The notes below the pieces were generated by a model. It was given only the letters and a program-made list of their open reading frames with translations. It searched no databases and had not been told where the DNA came from. A stretch of 30,411 nucleotides of DNA from the NCBI GenBank assembly GCA_038745535.1, contig JBCDLI010000026.1:1-30411 (forward strand), written 5' to 3'. The DNA comes from JBCDLI01 sp038745535. Lineage in GTDB: Bacteria; Pseudomonadota; Alphaproteobacteria; Rhizobiales; Rhizobiaceae. A program made the translations under genes and the position numbers. Below, one piece after another: positions 7,128 to 16,569 of the stretch; position 1 is the first letter of the stretch; each line of letters starts with the position of its first letter.

Positions 7128-8168
7128 TTAGCGGGTCGAAGCGTACTCCTCCATAAAGGCACGCGCATCGTCGATCAGAGCCTGTCCGTCAATGCCCTTT
7201 TCCGCGACTTCGGCGATCCAGTTGTCGTAGACTGGTGCTGCTTTATCCCGCCAAGCCTCAATTTCGGAGTTGGGGATCGTGACTATTTCATTGCCAAGAT
7301 CGACTGCAAACTGCCGCGCTTCCGCATCGGAATCGGCCTGTGTGCCGCCGGCGAAAACGGAAAACTCCAGACCGGAATTCTCGTCGATTACTGCTTTCAG
7401 ATCATCGGGCAGTCCTTCGTAACGATCTTTATTCATCGCGAGCACGAAGGTAAGATTATAGAGATGGGGTCCATCGAACTCGGTGTGATGCTGCACCAAT
7501 TCCGGTACCCGCAGGCCTGTCGTCACTTCCCAGGGCAGTGTTGCACCGTCGATTACGCCTTTTGACAATGCCTCGGTCACGGCAGGAACCGGCATGCCGA
7601 TTGGTTCTGCGCCTAGCTCCTCGATCATCGCATTGATCTGCCGAGTAGCGCCGCGCAGCTTCACACCACGCATGTCGGCGGGCGATTTAATTTCTCGATT
7701 TGAGTGGATCACACCTTGTCCGTGTACCCAAGTACCAAGCACATGCATGTCTTTAAAATCGGCGTCGCGCATGTGCTTCTCAAAAAGCTTCCAATAGGCG
7801 TAGGAGGCCGCGCGGGTATCGGAGATGATGAAAGGAAGTTCCAGAACTTCCGTGGAGGGGAAGCGACCCGGCGTATAGCCCACAACGGTCCAAACAACGT
7901 CGGCTATGCCATCGGTGACCTGGTCTATGAGTTCCGGCGGCGTTCCACCCAATTGCATGGAGGGGTAGCGATCAATCTTGATGCGACCCTTAGATGCTTC
8001 CTGGACGTTGTCGGCCCAGACATCGAGGATGAGTTTGGGCACATTGGCTTGCGCGGGTAAAAATTGGTGGAGCTTGAGTGTGACTTCTTGCGCAAAAGCG
8101 CTCGTGGAAACCGCTAAAGACAGGGCAGCACCAGATGCCATAGCGGCCAATTTTCTGCGTGAGATCAT
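7128..8168 (-). CDS. dctP: TRAP transporter solute-binding protein (DctP family)
   Basis: This is the periplasmic receptor that delivers a substrate, usually an organic acid, to DctQM. It is 346 residues long. The signal peptide MISRRKLAAM… ends at AFA-QE (cleavage after about residue 26). The family core is clear: a VKLRGATRQ segment with the conserved arginine R172, which usually grips the carboxylate of the ligand, then GAEPIGMPVPAVTEAL and GVIDGATLPWEV. The ATG at 8168 has GGGGAG a few bases upstream. It is the first gene of dctP-dctQ-dctM with a 50-base gap to dctQ, common where the receptor must be made in excess. The ligand is unknown; the acyl-CoA module at 13817–17426 is a possible consumer but is not adjacent. 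Confidence 0.92.
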   Translation of the reverse strand: MISRRKLAAMASGAALSLAVSTSAFAQEVTLKLHQFLPAQANVPKLILDVWADNVQEASKGRIKIDRYPSMQLGGTPPELIDQVTDGIADVVWTVVGYTPGRFPSTEVLELPFIISDTRAASYAYWKLFEKHMRDADFKDMHVLGTWVHGQGVIHSNREIKSPADMRGVKLRGATRQINAMIEELGAEPIGMPVPAVTEALSKGVIDGATLPWEVTTGLRVPELVQHHTEFDGPHLYNLTFVLAMNKDRYEGLPDDLKAVIDENSGLEFSVFAGGTQADSDAEARQFAVDLGNEIVTIPNSEIEAWRDKAAPVYDNWIAEVAEKGIDGQALIDDARAFMEEYASTR

Positions 8169-8241
8169 AATTACTCCCCAAAATGCCGAAATGCATGGAT
8201 CTTCATTCTAGGCGGGATGTAGACACTAACGCGTCCGGTTT

Positions 8242-8276
8242 AAGGCCTGTGCGACGAACAGTTTATCGTGGGCCTT
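8242..8276 (-). terminator. Inverted repeat downstream of gnd, possible terminator
   Basis: AAGGCC (8242–8247) and GGCCTT (8271–8276) can pair, and an inner ACGA/TCGT pairing is possible. It sits six bases past the gnd stop, in the gap before dctP. There is no run of T after it, so it is at best a weak or Rho-assisted terminator. Confidence 0.3.
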
Positions 8277-8281
8277 TGGCG

Positions 8282-9679
8282 CTAATCTGCCCAAGGTCCG
8301 TGATGGTCATCGCCTTCAACATCGCGACGGGCAAAACCATGGCGTCCGAAGAAATCCCGCTGACCTTGGATAAGGTTTGCCGTTGAACGCGCCTGACGAA
8401 GTTGATCAAGCCATCCGATACCCGCCGACAAGCATGGCACGGGCACGCCGTGCGCAATAGCCTTTGCGACAACAGCCCGTAGGTGAGCATGGTTTTCGGC
8501 GATTGCAGTTGCGAAATCATCGGCAAAGGCAAGGTTCGATGCGCCGCCTTCGAAGGCAGAAGCCATGTCATCCAGCATATCGGAGCGGATGATACACCCT
8601 GCCCGCCAGACACGAGCGACCTCGGCCAGATCAAGGCTCCAGCCGAACTCGTCCGAGGCCTCGGCTAACATCTCAAAACCTTGCGCGTAGCAGATGACTT
8701 TGCCTGCAAGCATTGCTCCATGCAGTGCATCCAAATCCGCCTCGTCATCCATCGCAGTCAAAGCGCCGAACCGCTTTTCGCCTTCGTTGCGGATATCCAA
8801 CCGTGCTGACATGTTGCGCGCGCTCACGGCAGCCTCAATCACGGCAACAGGCACACCGAGATGCTGGGCCTCAATCGCGGTCCAGCGACCCGTGCCCTTC
8901 TGGCCAGCCTTGTCGAGAATGACGTCGAGTATCGGCTTACCAGTTTTCGTGTCTTTGGCCTTACAGATCTCAGCGGTGATCTCGACGAGATAGGACCGCA
9001 AGGGACCCTTGTTCCACTGCTCGAACAGTTCACCGCAGCGATCCGCTGACCAGCCATGGCCATCGCGCAAAATTCCGAAAATTTCCGCGATCATCTGCAT
9101 ATCGGCGTATTCGATACCGTTGTGCACCATCTTCACGAAGTGCCCTGCTCCGGCATCGCCTAAACGCGCTGCGCACGGTGTGTCGTCGGTGTGTTTTGCC
9201 GAAATGGCGAGCAAAACGTCCGAAAGCTTGTCCCAAGCCGCTCGGCTGCCGCCGCCCATCATTGAAGGGCCGAAACGTGCGCCCTCTTCTCCACCGGAAA
9301 CGCCTAGCCCAAAGAACTCGAATGGTTTGCCTTCGGCTTCCGCGTAGCGTCGGTTCGTGTCGATGTAATTTGCGTTTCCTGCGTCCACAACGACATCGCC
9401 TTGCGCCAATAACAGTTCTAATGCCGCGATCTGTTTGTCCACCACCGGACCTGCAGGCACCATAAGGATGATCAATCGCGGTGATGCAAGCGCGTCAATG
9501 AAGGCTTCTAAGCTTTCGGCGGGGATGATCTTGTCGCCCAAAGGTCCCGCTTCGGTGACAAATTCACCGATGCGGGCGGTCGTGCGGTTGTGGACTGCGA
9601 TGTCGAAACCGTTGTCTGCGATATTGAGTGCGAGGGCGGAGCCCATCGTGCCGAGACCGATTAGACCGATATTTGCCAT
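8282..9679 (-). CDS. gnd: 6-phosphogluconate dehydrogenase, NADP-dependent, decarboxylating
   Basis: The enzyme oxidises and decarboxylates 6-phosphogluconate to ribulose 5-phosphate in the cytosolic pentose phosphate pathway, giving NADPH. The protein is 465 residues, the normal length. The cofactor fold GLIGLGTMG is at residues 5–13, NRTT follows the second strand, and catalytic residues K183, H186-N187 and E190 lie in the KMVHNGIEY motif. The C-terminal segment ANLIQGQRDFFG is characteristic of Gnd, where it helps close the active site of the partner subunit. The ATG at 9679 is natural. It follows copA on the same strand after 47 bases, so co-transcription is possible, though no functional link is evident. 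Confidence 0.96.
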   Translation of the reverse strand: MANIGLIGLGTMGSALALNIADNGFDIAVHNRTTARIGEFVTEAGPLGDKIIPAESLEAFIDALASPRLIILMVPAGPVVDKQIAALELLLAQGDVVVDAGNANYIDTNRRYAEAEGKPFEFFGLGVSGGEEGARFGPSMMGGGSRAAWDKLSDVLLAISAKHTDDTPCAARLGDAGAGHFVKMVHNGIEYADMQMIAEIFGILRDGHGWSADRCGELFEQWNKGPLRSYLVEITAEICKAKDTKTGKPILDVILDKAGQKGTGRWTAIEAQHLGVPVAVIEAAVSARNMSARLDIRNEGEKRFGALTAMDDEADLDALHGAMLAGKVICYAQGFEMLAEASDEFGWSLDLAEVARVWRAGCIIRSDMLDDMASAFEGGASNLAFADDFATAIAENHAHLRAVVAKAIAHGVPVPCLSAGIGWLDQLRQARSTANLIQGQRDFFGRHGFARRDVEGDDHHGPWAD

Positions 9680-9726
9680 GGCGAATGTCCAAAGGGTTGG
9701 AGAAACAGGTGAGCCCTATCAAAATC

Positions 9727-12189
9727 CTATTCGTCACTCGCGTGCAAGACAGAGCCAATATTACGAAGACGTAGCGCATTGGTGACCACAAGCACGCTCG
9801 AAAGCGCCATCGCACCGGCGGCGAGCATCGGCGATAGCAAGATGCCAAACGCGGGATACAGGACGCCCGCTGCAACCGGAATGAGCGCTGTGTTGTAACC
9901 GAAAGCCCAACCTAGGTTCTGCTTGATGTTGCGCATGGTGGCGCGGCTAATTTCGATTGCGTCCAGTACACTTCGCGGGTCGCCGGACATGAGCACGACG
10001 TGACCGGCCTCTTTTGCAATGTCAGTCCCCGTTCCCACCACGATGCCAACATCGGCGGCAGCAAGCGCTGGCGCGTCGTTGATGCCATCACCAACAAAAG
10101 CGACCGTGCCAAAACGGGCCCGCAGTGATTTAAGCGTGTCGACTTTACCAGCGGGCATCACATCCGCAACGACCTCATCAATGCCGAGTTCCGACGCAAC
10201 TTGGGCAACTGACCCTCTATTATCGCCGCTGATGATTGCGGTTTGAATGCCGCGCTTCTGAAGCGATGCGATTGTCTGTTTTGCGCTAAGTTTGATCCGG
10301 TCGGAGATCGCAAAGGCAGCGACGCACAAGCCCTCTTTTGATGTGAAGACGATTGTCCAACCACGCTTTTTCCAGTCCCTGATCTCGGTCGAAAAAACCG
10401 CCGTATCAACGTGCTCCTTCGACATCAGTTTCTCGGAGCCGATCAGAATATGCGTACCGTGAGCAATCGCCGATACGCCAAGACCAGGAAGTGTTTTGAC
10501 GTCTGTGACTTCGACCGCATTTGGCTCTCTCGTGTCTGCAAAAGCCAAGAGAGCGCCAGCGAGCGGATGATCCGTGCCGCGCTCGATTTCCGCTACGAGC
10601 GACAGGGTGTCCTGCTGGTCCTCGTGTTTAGCGAAAACGCTCGATACGACCTCCGGCTTGCCAAGCGTGAGCGTTCCAGTCTTGTCAAAGGCGACGAGTT
10701 CTACCTGTCCGAGCTTTTGCAAGCCATCTCCATCGCGGAATAATACGCCCATCTGGGCGGCCCGTCCGGTCCCGACCATGATGGACGTCGGCGTCGCCAA
10801 TCCCATTGCGCACGGGCAAGCGATTATGAGCACCGAAACACTGGCGACAACCGCGAGGGAAAGTTCGTTCCCAGATGCTAAACTGAGCCATGCGCCGAAG
10901 GTTAATATAGTGATACCGAGAACTGCCGGCACAAAACGCAGCGCAATCCGATTGACCAAATCCTGCACGGGCAATCGCGCGTTTTGGGCTGTCTCAACCA
11001 TCGAAACAATGCGCGACAACACGGTGTCGAGACCGACGTCTGTCGCCTCTACAACGAGCGAGCCGTTGCCATTCACGGTACCGCCCACAACACGATCACG
11101 CTCCGCTTTTGAAACCGGGATTGGCTCGCCAGTGATCATGCTTTCATCCACGACAGAGCTACCTGCGACGACTCGACCGTCGGTCGCGATACGCTCTCCT
11201 GATCTTACGTGAAAATGCTCACCTTGCTTAAGGCCTGAGACTCCTATTTCGACGCGCGTGCCGTCGCGCTCGACCCAAACCCTGTCCGGCGTCAGCTTTA
11301 TCAGACTGCGGATCGCATCGCCGGTCTGCCGCTTTGCGCGCGCTTCAAAATAGCGGCCAAGCAGGATCAAAGTGACGATGACCCCTGCTGACTCAAAATA
11401 CACCGCGCGTGGCGCATCGCCCAAGATTGACGACGCAAACACCATGAGCGTGGAAAACGCCCAGGCGGCAAACGTACCAATCGCGACCAGTGAATTCATA
11501 TCTGGCGCACCACGCAGAAGGGCTGGCACGCCGATGTTGAAGAACACGCGACCGGGCCAGACCAGCACAATCGTCGTCAGAGCGAACTGGAAAATCCAAC
11601 TGATCTGTTGGCCAATGGTGCCAGCAACAAAGTGATGGAATGCTGGAAACAGGTGCCCGCCCATCTCAATTAAGAAAACCGGAAGCGTGAGCGCACCCGC
11701 GATGATCGCATTGCGGCGGTGTTCTCTGGGCTCTTTATCCCGCCTGTCGCCGCGACGATGTTTTTCATCGCCGATCATTTCTGCGGGGTAGCCCGCATTC
11801 GCAATGACTTTGGTTATGGTATCGGACGATGTGATGCCCGAAACGAAAGTGACCGTCGCTGTTTCAGCCGCAAGGTTCACATTGGCGGTCTGGACGCCTA
11901 CAAGTGCGTTCAGCTCGGTCTCAATGCGAGCGACGCAAGAGGCGCAATGCATGCCGTCGATTTGAAGCGTGATCGTTTCGGTCGCGGCTGGATACCCCGC
12001 CTTGTCTAGCGCTGCGAAAACATCCTTAAGGGATTGATCGGATGTAAGGGCCACGTCCGCACGCGAATTTGCGAGATTGACTGTCGCACTCGATACTGCC
12101 CCGGAAGCGCGGATGGCGTCTTCAGCGCGGGAAACACATCCGCCACAGTGCAGACCAGTCAATGTGAATGTCACCGATTGGTCGGTCAC
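9727..12189 (-). CDS. copA: Copper-exporting P1B-type ATPase
   Basis: This inner-membrane pump expels Cu+ using ATP. Numbered from the GTG at 12201, two metal-binding domains carry GLHCGGC (C19/C22) and GMHCASC (C86/C89). Then come eight membrane segments, TGEP (357–360), the ion-gate CPC at 462–464, the phosphorylated aspartate in DKTGT (506–510), DHP at 544–546 and GDGIND at 704–709. The late NAFGYN-like and MALSSV segments fit Cu+ rather than Zn2+ pumps. A very charged linker at about 145–165 joins the second domain to the membrane part. The GTG at 12189 is preferred because GGAG lies six bases before it; the GTG at 12201 would add four residues. No CueR-type regulator or copper chaperone is next to it. 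Confidence 0.95.
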   Translation of the reverse strand: MTDQSVTFTLTGLHCGGCVSRAEDAIRASGAVSSATVNLANSRADVALTSDQSLKDVFAALDKAGYPAATETITLQIDGMHCASCVARIETELNALVGVQTANVNLAAETATVTFVSGITSSDTITKVIANAGYPAEMIGDEKHRRGDRRDKEPREHRRNAIIAGALTLPVFLIEMGGHLFPAFHHFVAGTIGQQISWIFQFALTTIVLVWPGRVFFNIGVPALLRGAPDMNSLVAIGTFAAWAFSTLMVFASSILGDAPRAVYFESAGVIVTLILLGRYFEARAKRQTGDAIRSLIKLTPDRVWVERDGTRVEIGVSGLKQGEHFHVRSGERIATDGRVVAGSSVVDESMITGEPIPVSKAERDRVVGGTVNGNGSLVVEATDVGLDTVLSRIVSMVETAQNARLPVQDLVNRIALRFVPAVLGITILTFGAWLSLASGNELSLAVVASVSVLIIACPCAMGLATPTSIMVGTGRAAQMGVLFRDGDGLQKLGQVELVAFDKTGTLTLGKPEVVSSVFAKHEDQQDTLSLVAEIERGTDHPLAGALLAFADTREPNAVEVTDVKTLPGLGVSAIAHGTHILIGSEKLMSKEHVDTAVFSTEIRDWKKRGWTIVFTSKEGLCVAAFAISDRIKLSAKQTIASLQKRGIQTAIISGDNRGSVAQVASELGIDEVVADVMPAGKVDTLKSLRARFGTVAFVGDGINDAPALAAADVGIVVGTGTDIAKEAGHVVLMSGDPRSVLDAIEISRATMRNIKQNLGWAFGYNTALIPVAAGVLYPAFGILLSPMLAAGAMALSSVLVVTNALRLRNIGSVLHASDE

Positions 12190-12286
12190 TTCGGTCTCCA
12201 CTTCAAACGCATTTTAGGGCTGCCGCCGTAGGCGACGCAATTCAAAACACCTATATGCCAAAGAAATATACTCGAGACTGGAATCC

Positions 12287-13771
12287 ATGCCAGAACACGC
12301 GCAATCAACGCCTCATTTTGATAACTCTTATCTAAGTCTACCGGACATTCTTTTTAAGTCGCAGCCTCCTGCGAAAGGCCATCAACCGAAGCTCATCGCC
12401 ATCAATGACGGGCTGGCAGAGGTGCTGGGGCTAAGCGCTGATTGGCTGCGCTCTGATGAAGGTTTGGCAGCACTTTCTGGCTCCCAACTTCCCAAAGGCG
12501 CGGCCGGTGTCGCGCTCGGCTATGCGGGACATCAATTTGGCAATTGGGCACCGCAACTGGGCGATGGACGCGCGATGCTGCTTGGTGAAGTCGTTGGAAC
12601 GGACGGCAGGCGCCGAGACATTCACCTCAAAGGCTCTGGCAGAACCGTTTATTCGCGTGGCGGTGACGGTAAAGCGCCGCTTGGGCCGGTGCTGCGCGAG
12701 TATATCATGTGCGAAGCGATGCATGCGCTTGGCGTGCCGACAAGTCGTGCGCTTGGTGCGGTGCTGACGGGCGAGACCGTCTATCGTGAAACGCCACTGC
12801 CGGGTGCCGTGTTCGCGCGTGTTGCTTCCAGCCACATCCGCGTTGGTACGTTCCAGTATCTTTATGCGCGCGATGAGACGAACGCTCTGCGTGCCTTGGC
12901 AGACCATGCAGTCGCACGGCATATTCCCGAGGCTGCGGAGGCGAATAATCCCTCTCTGCTGCTTCTGGAAAATGTTATCGAGAAACAGGCTTCACTCGTC
13001 GCACACTGGATGTCGCTGGGGTTCATCCACGGCGTGATGAACACCGACAACATGACGATTTCGGGAGAGACAATCGACTACGGGCCCTGCGCTTTCATGG
13101 AGGCCTACAATCCGGCGCAGGTATTTTCATCAATCGATTATTTCGGGCGATATGCTTATTCAAACCAGCCGCAGATCGCGCAGTGGAATTTGGCTCAATT
13201 GGCGCAATCCCTGTTGCCAATCCTTTCCGATGATCAAGACGACGCTCTGAAATTGGCGCAAGCAGCGTTGGATGAATTTCCAGATATGTTTGAGAACGCT
13301 TACGCGAAACGCATGGGCGCGAAGATCGGGATCGAACATGCTACCGCTGACGATTTGCCTATGGTGCAAGAGCTTTTGAAGCTGATGCACACACAGGACG
13401 TCGACTTTACCCTGTCATTTCGTCGACTGAGCGATGCGCTGGATAAAGACAAAGAGACAAGCTTTCTGGGCCTTTTTGGTAAATCCGATCCCATAGAACA
13501 GTGGCTTCAAAAATGGCGGGTGCGGGTCCACGAACAGTCATTGAGCGAGGATGAAATCCGCGCTGCCATGGACGTTGCAAATCCGGTATATATCCCTCGT
13601 AATCACCGCGTCGAGGAAGCCATCCATGCGGCCCACGAGGGCAATTTGAGCGCATTCACAAACCTCAACGCAGTGCTAGTCGATCCATTCACCAAGCGGG
13701 ATGATGCTGCCGGTTTTGAACAGCCCGCAGCACGAGGCGAACAGGTCCATCAAACATTCTGCGGCACTTGA
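12287..13771 (+). CDS. selO: Protein adenylyltransferase SelO family (YdiU/UPF0061)
   Basis: SelO is a pseudokinase-fold enzyme that transfers AMP from ATP to protein hydroxyl groups and is linked to redox stress in E. coli. This copy is 494 residues, normal length. The flipped-kinase motifs are present: K115 in HLKGSGRT, the loop GGDGKAPLGPVLREY, HGVMNTDNM (N252, D254) and IDYGPCAFME (D264). The C-terminus is QTFCGT, so the place of selenocysteine in animal forms is cysteine here and no recoding is needed. It is divergent from copA. It lies 45 bases before the thiolase gene on the same strand, so it may share a transcript with it. Confidence 0.95.
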   Translation: MPEHAQSTPHFDNSYLSLPDILFKSQPPAKGHQPKLIAINDGLAEVLGLSADWLRSDEGLAALSGSQLPKGAAGVALGYAGHQFGNWAPQLGDGRAMLLGEVVGTDGRRRDIHLKGSGRTVYSRGGDGKAPLGPVLREYIMCEAMHALGVPTSRALGAVLTGETVYRETPLPGAVFARVASSHIRVGTFQYLYARDETNALRALADHAVARHIPEAAEANNPSLLLLENVIEKQASLVAHWMSLGFIHGVMNTDNMTISGETIDYGPCAFMEAYNPAQVFSSIDYFGRYAYSNQPQIAQWNLAQLAQSLLPILSDDQDDALKLAQAALDEFPDMFENAYAKRMGAKIGIEHATADDLPMVQELLKLMHTQDVDFTLSFRRLSDALDKDKETSFLGLFGKSDPIEQWLQKWRVRVHEQSLSEDEIRAAMDVANPVYIPRNHRVEEAIHAAHEGNLSAFTNLNAVLVDPFTKRDDAAGFEQPAARGEQVHQTFCGT

Positions 13772-13816
13772 TCCGCATCACATACCGCGCCAAATCCCGC
13801 TCCGAGGGAGGATGTC

Positions 13817-14980
13817 ATGACAGCGATCATAGGCTGGGCGCATACGCGCTTCGGTAAGCTCGAGGGCGAAACAGTCGAGAGCCTCATCGGCACGGTCGCG
13901 AGCGATGCGATTGCGAAGGCGAAGATCGACCCGGCAGACATCGACCACGTCTTTCTCGGCACTTACAATCACGGTCTGAGCGACCAGGGTTTTGCGGCCG
14001 GTCTCATCTCCATGGGCGTTGACGCGTTGCGGCACACACCGGCGACCCGGTTGGAAAACGCCTGCGCGACAGGGTCGGCAGCTATCCACGCAGCACTCGA
14101 CAAGATCGAGGCGAAGCGCGCCCGCGCCGTTCTGGTGATTGGTGTTGAGAAGATGACTGACATGGCGACTGTCCATGTTGGAAATGCACTCCTCAAAGCC
14201 TCCTACATGGCGGAAGAATCACAGATAGACGGCGGCTTTGCAGGTGTCTTCGGCCAGATTGCGCAGGCCTATTTTCAAGCCAATGGTGACCAGTCGGACG
14301 CGCTGGCCTACGTGGCCGCAAAGAACCATGCCAACGGCGCGCAAAATCCACTTGCCCATGTGCGCAAGGACTTGGGGTTTACATTTTGCAACCAGCCTTC
14401 GGAAAAGAATCCACTTGTTGCCGGTCCGTTGCGGCGCACCGATTGCTCACTGATTTCCGATGGTGCAGCCGCGCTGCTGATCGTCGACGATGAGCTGGCG
14501 GCAGATGCTGGCTACGCGATCACGTTTCGTGCGCGGGAACAGGTGAACGACGTGATGGCCATGTCACGCCGCGACAAGACTTGGCTGGAAGGATGCGCGC
14601 GTGCGTGGGCACAAGCTTTTGAAGCGAGCGGCACGACGCTCGATGATCTTTCATTCGTTGAAACCCATGATTGCTTCACCATCGCGGAAATTATGGAATA
14701 CGAAGCGATGGGGTTAGCGCCGCGCGGCAAAGGCGCTTTAGTCGCCCGCGAAGGTGTCACTGCGGCGGACGGCAAGCTGCCGGTCAATCTTTCGGGTGGT
14801 TTAAAGTCTAAAGGTCATCCGATTGGCGCCACAGGCGTTTCCATGCACGTTATTGCGGCGATGCAGTTGGCCGGGGAATTTCCCGGTCTGCAAGCCAAGG
14901 ATCCGAAACTTGCAGGCGTGTTCAACATGGGCGGCACGGGCGTCACGAATTACGTCTCGATCCTAGAGAGGATGGCCTAA
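13817..14980 (+). CDS. SCP-x-type thiolase (acetyl-CoA acetyltransferase family)
   Basis: The protein should cleave a 3-ketoacyl-CoA with free CoA, or the reverse condensation. It is 387 residues. The nucleophile is C83 in ENACATGSAA. The second half has ETHDCF (H284, C286) and KSKGHPIGATG (H334). The usual C-terminal CxG of classical thiolases is NMGGTG here. That swap, with the HDCF cysteine serving as the second catalytic thiol, is the pattern of SCP2/SCP-x thiolases, which often act on branched or sterol-derived substrates. A strong GGGAGG precedes the ATG. The acyl-CoA synthetase gene follows after two bases, suggesting the two act in one degradation route. The substrate is not known. 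Confidence 0.92.
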   Translation: MTAIIGWAHTRFGKLEGETVESLIGTVASDAIAKAKIDPADIDHVFLGTYNHGLSDQGFAAGLISMGVDALRHTPATRLENACATGSAAIHAALDKIEAKRARAVLVIGVEKMTDMATVHVGNALLKASYMAEESQIDGGFAGVFGQIAQAYFQANGDQSDALAYVAAKNHANGAQNPLAHVRKDLGFTFCNQPSEKNPLVAGPLRRTDCSLISDGAAALLIVDDELAADAGYAITFRAREQVNDVMAMSRRDKTWLEGCARAWAQAFEASGTTLDDLSFVETHDCFTIAEIMEYEAMGLAPRGKGALVAREGVTAADGKLPVNLSGGLKSKGHPIGATGVSMHVIAAMQLAGEFPGLQAKDPKLAGVFNMGGTGVTNYVSILERMA

Positions 14981-14982
14981 GC

Positions 14983-16569
14983 GTGCCTGATCTGGATTTC
15001 AAATTCCCGCGCCAGTCCAATACGACGATGAATTTGGGTCACTTTTTGACCCAGACTGCGGCCCGTCTGCCAAACCATCCAGCACTCATCCGCGACGAAA
15101 ATCAGCTTTCCTATGGTGAATTGAACAGCGCGGTAGACGCATTGGCCCAATACCTGACGACGATGGGTGTTGGATACAAAGACCGGGTGTTGATCCACTC
15201 CAATAATTGCTTCGAAATGGTTATCGCCATTTATGCAATCTGGAAGGTCGGCGCGGTGATCGTACCGACAAACTTCCGTGTGTCTCCGTCCGACGTGGTC
15301 AAGATGGGTCATGCTTCCGGCTCGACTGCGTTTATCGGTAACGCCGATTTTGCGGACTATGTGAGCGCGGTCAGAGACGATGGCTTCGCAGATGGTCGGA
15401 CACTCATCATCGGCGGTGACTTTGATGACCTGATTGACGCCAATGGCCACAAAGGCCCGTTCTTAGAAGCTGAGGTCATCAGAAATGATCCGGCTTGGTT
15501 TTTCTTCACCTCCGGCACGACGGGCTTTCCCAAATGCGCCGTCCTTACTCACGACCAATTGGGTTTCGTGCTGACAAACCACGTGGCAGATTTGATGCCT
15601 GGGCTGTCATCGCGGGATGCGTCCCTCGTGGTCGCGCCGCTTTCCCACGGCGCAGGTTTGCACCTGTTTATCAACGTCACGAAGGGCGCGACGAATGTGT
15701 TGATGCCGGGTGACGGCTTGGACCCGGAGGATGCTTTTGCGCTCATCGAGAAACACCGCATCACCAATGCGTTTACCGTACCGACAATCATCAAACGGTT
15801 GGTTGAAAGCGATGCGGCACAGCGCTTTGACCATTCGAGCCTGAGGCATGTGATCTATGCAGGCGCGCCGATGTACCGTGCCGATCAAAAGCGTGCACTT
15901 GAGGTGCTCGGCAAATCTTTGGTGCAGTATTTTGGACTGGGTGAGGTCACAGGCTGTATCACCGTGCTGCCAACCGAAGAGCACGATCTGGACGATGAAA
16001 AGATGCGTGTCGGCACGGTAGGCTACGCGCGCACCGGCATCGAAATTGCCATCCTGTCGAATGAAGGTGAACGCCTCTTACCGGGCGAACAGGGAAATAT
16101 TGGCGTGCGCGGCGGCGCTGTCATGGCCGGTTACCTCAACAATCCCGAAGCCAATGCCGAGAGCTTTTTGAACGGCTGGTTCATCACCGGCGATATCGGA
16201 TATCTGGACGAAGCGGGCTATTTGTACCTCACAGGCCGTCGGTCTGACATGTACATCTCCGGCGGTTCCAACGTCTATCCGCGCGAGATTGAGGAAGTGC
16301 TGCTCACGCATCCTGCCATAAAGGAAGTGGCGATTGTGGGCGTGCCGGACGAAAAATGGGGCGAGGCAGGCATCGCGGTCTGTGTCTGCGAAAGCAACCC
16401 TGAGGAAGCGGATTTACCGGCGTGGATCGCGGATCGTGTCGTAGCCTACAAACGGCCACGGGACATCTTCTTTTGGGATGAGCTTCCCAAGTCTGGATAT
16501 GGCAAGGTCGAGAAGAAAACGATCAAGGCAATGCTGCGCGACAAAGGATTGATCGAGGACATCGCGTGA
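14983..16569 (+). CDS. AMP-forming acyl-CoA synthetase / CoA ligase
   Basis: The enzyme activates a carboxylic acid with ATP and CoA through an acyl-adenylate. It has 528 residues, usual for the ANL superfamily. Motifs in order are the phosphate loop FTSGTTGFPK (175–184), YFGLGEVTG, the adenylate-binding TGDIGYLDEAG, the hinge segment GRRSDMYISGG, NVYPREIEE, and a C-terminal PKSGYGKVEKK with the catalytic lysine. It starts at GTG 14983, two bases after the thiolase stop, and overlaps the next gene by four bases (GTGA), so the three genes form one translational unit. It presumably makes the CoA ester that the route containing the thiolase breaks down. Substrate length and type cannot be read from the sequence. 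Confidence 0.93.
   Translation: MPDLDFKFPRQSNTTMNLGHFLTQTAARLPNHPALIRDENQLSYGELNSAVDALAQYLTTMGVGYKDRVLIHSNNCFEMVIAIYAIWKVGAVIVPTNFRVSPSDVVKMGHASGSTAFIGNADFADYVSAVRDDGFADGRTLIIGGDFDDLIDANGHKGPFLEAEVIRNDPAWFFFTSGTTGFPKCAVLTHDQLGFVLTNHVADLMPGLSSRDASLVVAPLSHGAGLHLFINVTKGATNVLMPGDGLDPEDAFALIEKHRITNAFTVPTIIKRLVESDAAQRFDHSSLRHVIYAGAPMYRADQKRALEVLGKSLVQYFGLGEVTGCITVLPTEEHDLDDEKMRVGTVGYARTGIEIAILSNEGERLLPGEQGNIGVRGGAVMAGYLNNPEANAESFLNGWFITGDIGYLDEAGYLYLTGRRSDMYISGGSNVYPREIEEVLLTHPAIKEVAIVGVPDEKWGEAGIAVCVCESNPEEADLPAWIADRVVAYKRPRDIFFWDELPKSGYGKVEKKTIKAMLRDKGLIEDIA

Noticed and set aside
13752..13771. Possible selenocysteine readthrough at the end of SelO
   Set aside because: The terminal motif is FCGT with a normal cysteine, followed by TGA as plain stop and then the next gene's ribosome site. 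Bacterial SelO typically has cysteine here.
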